From positions 1-40,431 of the forward strand of contig NZ_BOMG01000095.1 in the NCBI RefSeq assembly GCF_016862075.1: a stretch of 40,431 nucleotides of DNA, written 5' to 3'. Below are positions 38,948 to 40,431 of the stretch, piece by piece. Source of the stretch: Actinoplanes couchii. GTDB taxonomy: Bacteria > Actinomycetota > Actinomycetes > Mycobacteriales > Micromonosporaceae. Each line of letters begins with the position of its first letter. Position 1 is the first letter of the stretch. The translations under genes were made by a program, and so were the position numbers. Below the pieces are notes generated by a model, which worked only from the letters and a program-made list of their open reading frames with translations, had not been told where the DNA came from and made no database searches.

Positions 38948-38978
38948 CTCTCGGGTCTGGAGACCCTGGTCGCGAGAG
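38948..38978 (-). promoter_or_regulatory. expression-platform hairpin at the permease RBS
   Basis: CTCTCG (38948-38953) pairs with CGAGAG (38973-38978) around an inner stem GGTCT/AGACC. In the minus-strand RNA the 3' arm contains GAGAGG, the only Shine-Dalgarno-like element before the GTG at 38934, so pairing would hide the ribosome site. There is no U tract. Confidence 0.5.
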
Positions 38979-38997
38979 TCCATCGACGAACATGTGA

Positions 38998-39146
38998 GCC
39001 GACAGGTCTTCGGACTCGGGTTCAACCGGCGGCACGGCCTTCCCAGGGACTGCTCCCCAGTGGCGTCGTCGTGCCGCCGTCCCCCTCACCGCTGCGCGCC
39101 AGTCCCGGATTCCCACCGGAGTTCCCTGGCATCCCAAAAGGATGCG
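38998..39146 (-). promoter_or_regulatory. cobalamin riboswitch aptamer
   Basis: Read on the minus strand: GCATCC-TTTTG-GGATGC hairpin, then GGGAACTCCGGTGGGAATCC, GGGACTGGCGCGCAGCGGTG, the GCCACTGGGG block, GGGAAGGCC, and the B12 box GTCCGAAGACCTGTCGGC at 38999-39017. These blocks are in the order expected of the cobalamin aptamer. It lies upstream of the btuC-like gene, so ligand binding is expected to switch off the transporter operon. Confidence 0.85.
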
Positions 39147-39226
39147 GCCAACTCGAGCCGGACACTAGCACGCGGCGCAGGCGGTGGACCACGGCCGGGA
39201 TCACGTCGCGGGTGCGCTTCTCCTTC

Positions 39227-40309
39227 TCATCGCTCCGCGGTGCAGTGGTCTGCGACTTCCCACAGCAGACCGGTGTCGCGTTCCGGTTGATGTGCGATGA
39301 CGGCTGCTCTGAGGGCTGCCACGTCGGGGTGGTGGAGTGCTTCGGCGAGACGTCGGTAGGTGACGAAGTCGATGCCTCGCGCGCGGGCGGCTGTCTCCCA
39401 GGAACGCAGTGCGGAGATCGTCTCGGTGGGTGGCGGCTGTTGTCGCCTGGGTCGTGCTGCCTTGACGCGTTCGGCGTCGAGTTCGGTGGCACCCATGAGT
39501 TGCACGGCGAGCCGTTCCGCGTCCTCGAAGGAGCGGGTGCCTGCCAGCTGGGAGATCAGGGGGTTGATGTCGCCGACCGTGTCGATGCCGATCTCGAGGA
39601 CGGTAGGGCTTCGCTCGGTCAGGCGGACCGGTAGCCCGGCCTCGCGGATCTCTACCGTTCCGCGGGCCCCGAGGGTTGCTGCGGCGAGCAGTGCTGTGGC
39701 CTCGGTCGGGTGCCAGCCGAATGTCGGCAGGTAGGGCTTCCAGCTCTCCGGGCTGATCGTGTGTGACACGGAGTTCTCGCCGGCCCGTCCACAGACGGTG
39801 TCCTCGGACAGTTCCCCGTCGAGGCCGGGGCCGGCGACCCAGGAGACCATGGGCAGCTCCAGGCAACCGGCGGCCGTCAGCGCGTCGCCGAAGGGACTTC
39901 GCAGTCCGGCATCGCCGGGTTGTCCCAGCAGATCCCCACCCACGTCGACGAGCCGGATGTCGTCGGCGTGGAGTTCGGTGGCCGCGGCCTCGATCTGCTG
40001 CCGGATACCGTGGGCACCGTCGCTCGGGTCGAGCAGCACCAGCGGGTGGGGAATCTCGCCGGCAAGCCGTGGGAGTGTGGATCCGGCCGGGGCTTCGGGC
40101 CGGCTCCGGGTCGTGATCCTCCACCAGCCGTGACGGCGTTCCAGGCCGGCGAAATCAGCAGCTTTCCGCGGGCCTGGCAGAGGGTCGATCAGGAGCCGGT
40201 CCCAGGCCATCGTCGCGATCCCCACCGCGTCACCCGGCAGAAGGGCGGAGAGGGCGGCTGCTGCAATGGCATCGCCGCCACCACCTGCCGCTACCAGGAG
40301 TGTCCGCAT
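39227..40309 (-). CDS. DUF1152 family protein
   Basis: 360 residues from ATG 40309. MRTLLVAAGGGGDAIAAAAL is the diagnostic N-terminal nucleotide-like glycine motif. Further family blocks are LVLLDPSDGAHGIRQQIEAA, RLVDVGGDLLGQPGDAGLRS and LEIGIDTVGDINPLISQLAG. The family looks like a Rossmann-type fold of unknown function found in archaea and actinobacteria. It is soluble and cytoplasmic. It starts 48 bases from the divergent GntR gene, with an operator candidate in the GntR start region. Confidence 0.82.
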   Translation of the reverse strand: MRTLLVAAGGGGDAIAAAALSALLPGDAVGIATMAWDRLLIDPLPGPRKAADFAGLERRHGWWRITTRSRPEAPAGSTLPRLAGEIPHPLVLLDPSDGAHGIRQQIEAAATELHADDIRLVDVGGDLLGQPGDAGLRSPFGDALTAAGCLELPMVSWVAGPGLDGELSEDTVCGRAGENSVSHTISPESWKPYLPTFGWHPTEATALLAAATLGARGTVEIREAGLPVRLTERSPTVLEIGIDTVGDINPLISQLAGTRSFEDAERLAVQLMGATELDAERVKAARPRRQQPPPTETISALRSWETAARARGIDFVTYRRLAEALHHPDVAALRAAVIAHQPERDTGLLWEVADHCTAER

Positions 40310-40351
40310 CGGGTCAGTCTATCGATGCCATAATCCCAGCGTAGCGACCAG

Positions 40352-40363
40352 TGGTCTATGCCA
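40352..40363. promoter_or_regulatory. GntR/HutC-type operator candidate
   Basis: TGGTCTATGCCA matches the published HutC/DasR-type consensus TGGTCTAGACCA at 10 of 12 bases. It covers the ATG (40358-40360) of the GntR gene. The position suggests autorepression. Confidence 0.5.
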
Positions 40364-40431
40364 GTAGCAGAAGGTTTCGAGTTGCCTGAGATCGAGCACG
40401 TTCTCCCGAAGTACATGCAGATCGCCAACTA
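40358..40431 (+). CDS. GntR-family regulator, N-terminus only
   Basis: Cut off by the window after 24 codons: MPVAEGFELPEIEHVLPKYM then QIANY. The last part resembles the opening of GntR/HutC-subfamily winged-helix domains, in which a P-x-Y-x-Q-I-A-x-x-L/I helix precedes the DNA-recognition helices. The operator candidate overlapping the start supports this. The domain itself is outside the window. Confidence 0.55.
   Translation, partial: MPVAEGFELPEIEHVLPKYMQIAN

Overview
The window is high-GC DNA from an actinomycete, and I infer a soil or filamentous member such as Actinoplanes or another Micromonosporaceae. The grounds are strong G/C bias at third codon positions, frequent GTG starts, three XRE regulators with a MmyB-type ligand domain, a DUF5753/DUF397-type remnant, a one-pass Ser/Thr kinase, DUF3618 plus holin-like membrane proteins, and many four-base or longer gene overlaps. 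No rRNA, tRNA, CRISPR array or intact mobile element was found.

Most of the window (about 0.5-33 kb) is a run of small regulator/effector modules. Nine TetR-family genes and three XRE/MmyB genes each sit beside a short-chain dehydrogenase (SDR), epoxide-hydrolase-like enzyme, aldehyde dehydrogenase, flavin monooxygenase, patatin, SGNH hydrolase, MFS pump, ABC-2-like membrane protein or VOC protein. For six TetR modules the intergenic DNA carries clear palindromic operator candidates, often in two to four copies, so the wiring can be read from the sequence. Other genes here are an ECF sigma factor with a coupled 56-aa reading frame, a TfoX-like protein, DUF6886 and DUF6928 proteins, a zinc-ribbon/TetR fusion coupled to a patatin, and a Ser/Thr kinase with an extracytoplasmic domain.

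Several places show decay or insertion. An SDR is cut just after its YxxxK motif at the left edge. A DUF5753/DUF397-type pair is reduced to remnants, with an in-frame TGA. A nucleotidyltransferase fragment, a lower-GC gene and a broken transposase cluster at 17.1-18.8 kb. One TetR gene is frameshifted in a C run near 24.2 kb.

The right part (33-40 kb) is more housekeeping-like: a DUF1963-like protein, a DUF3618/holin-like envelope pair, an NmrA-type oxidoreductase, and a cobalamin-riboswitch-controlled operon of permease, ATPase, lipoprotein and (2Fe-2S) protein, all on the minus strand. A DUF1152 protein follows, then the start of a GntR-family regulator whose start codon lies inside a GntR/HutC-type operator candidate.
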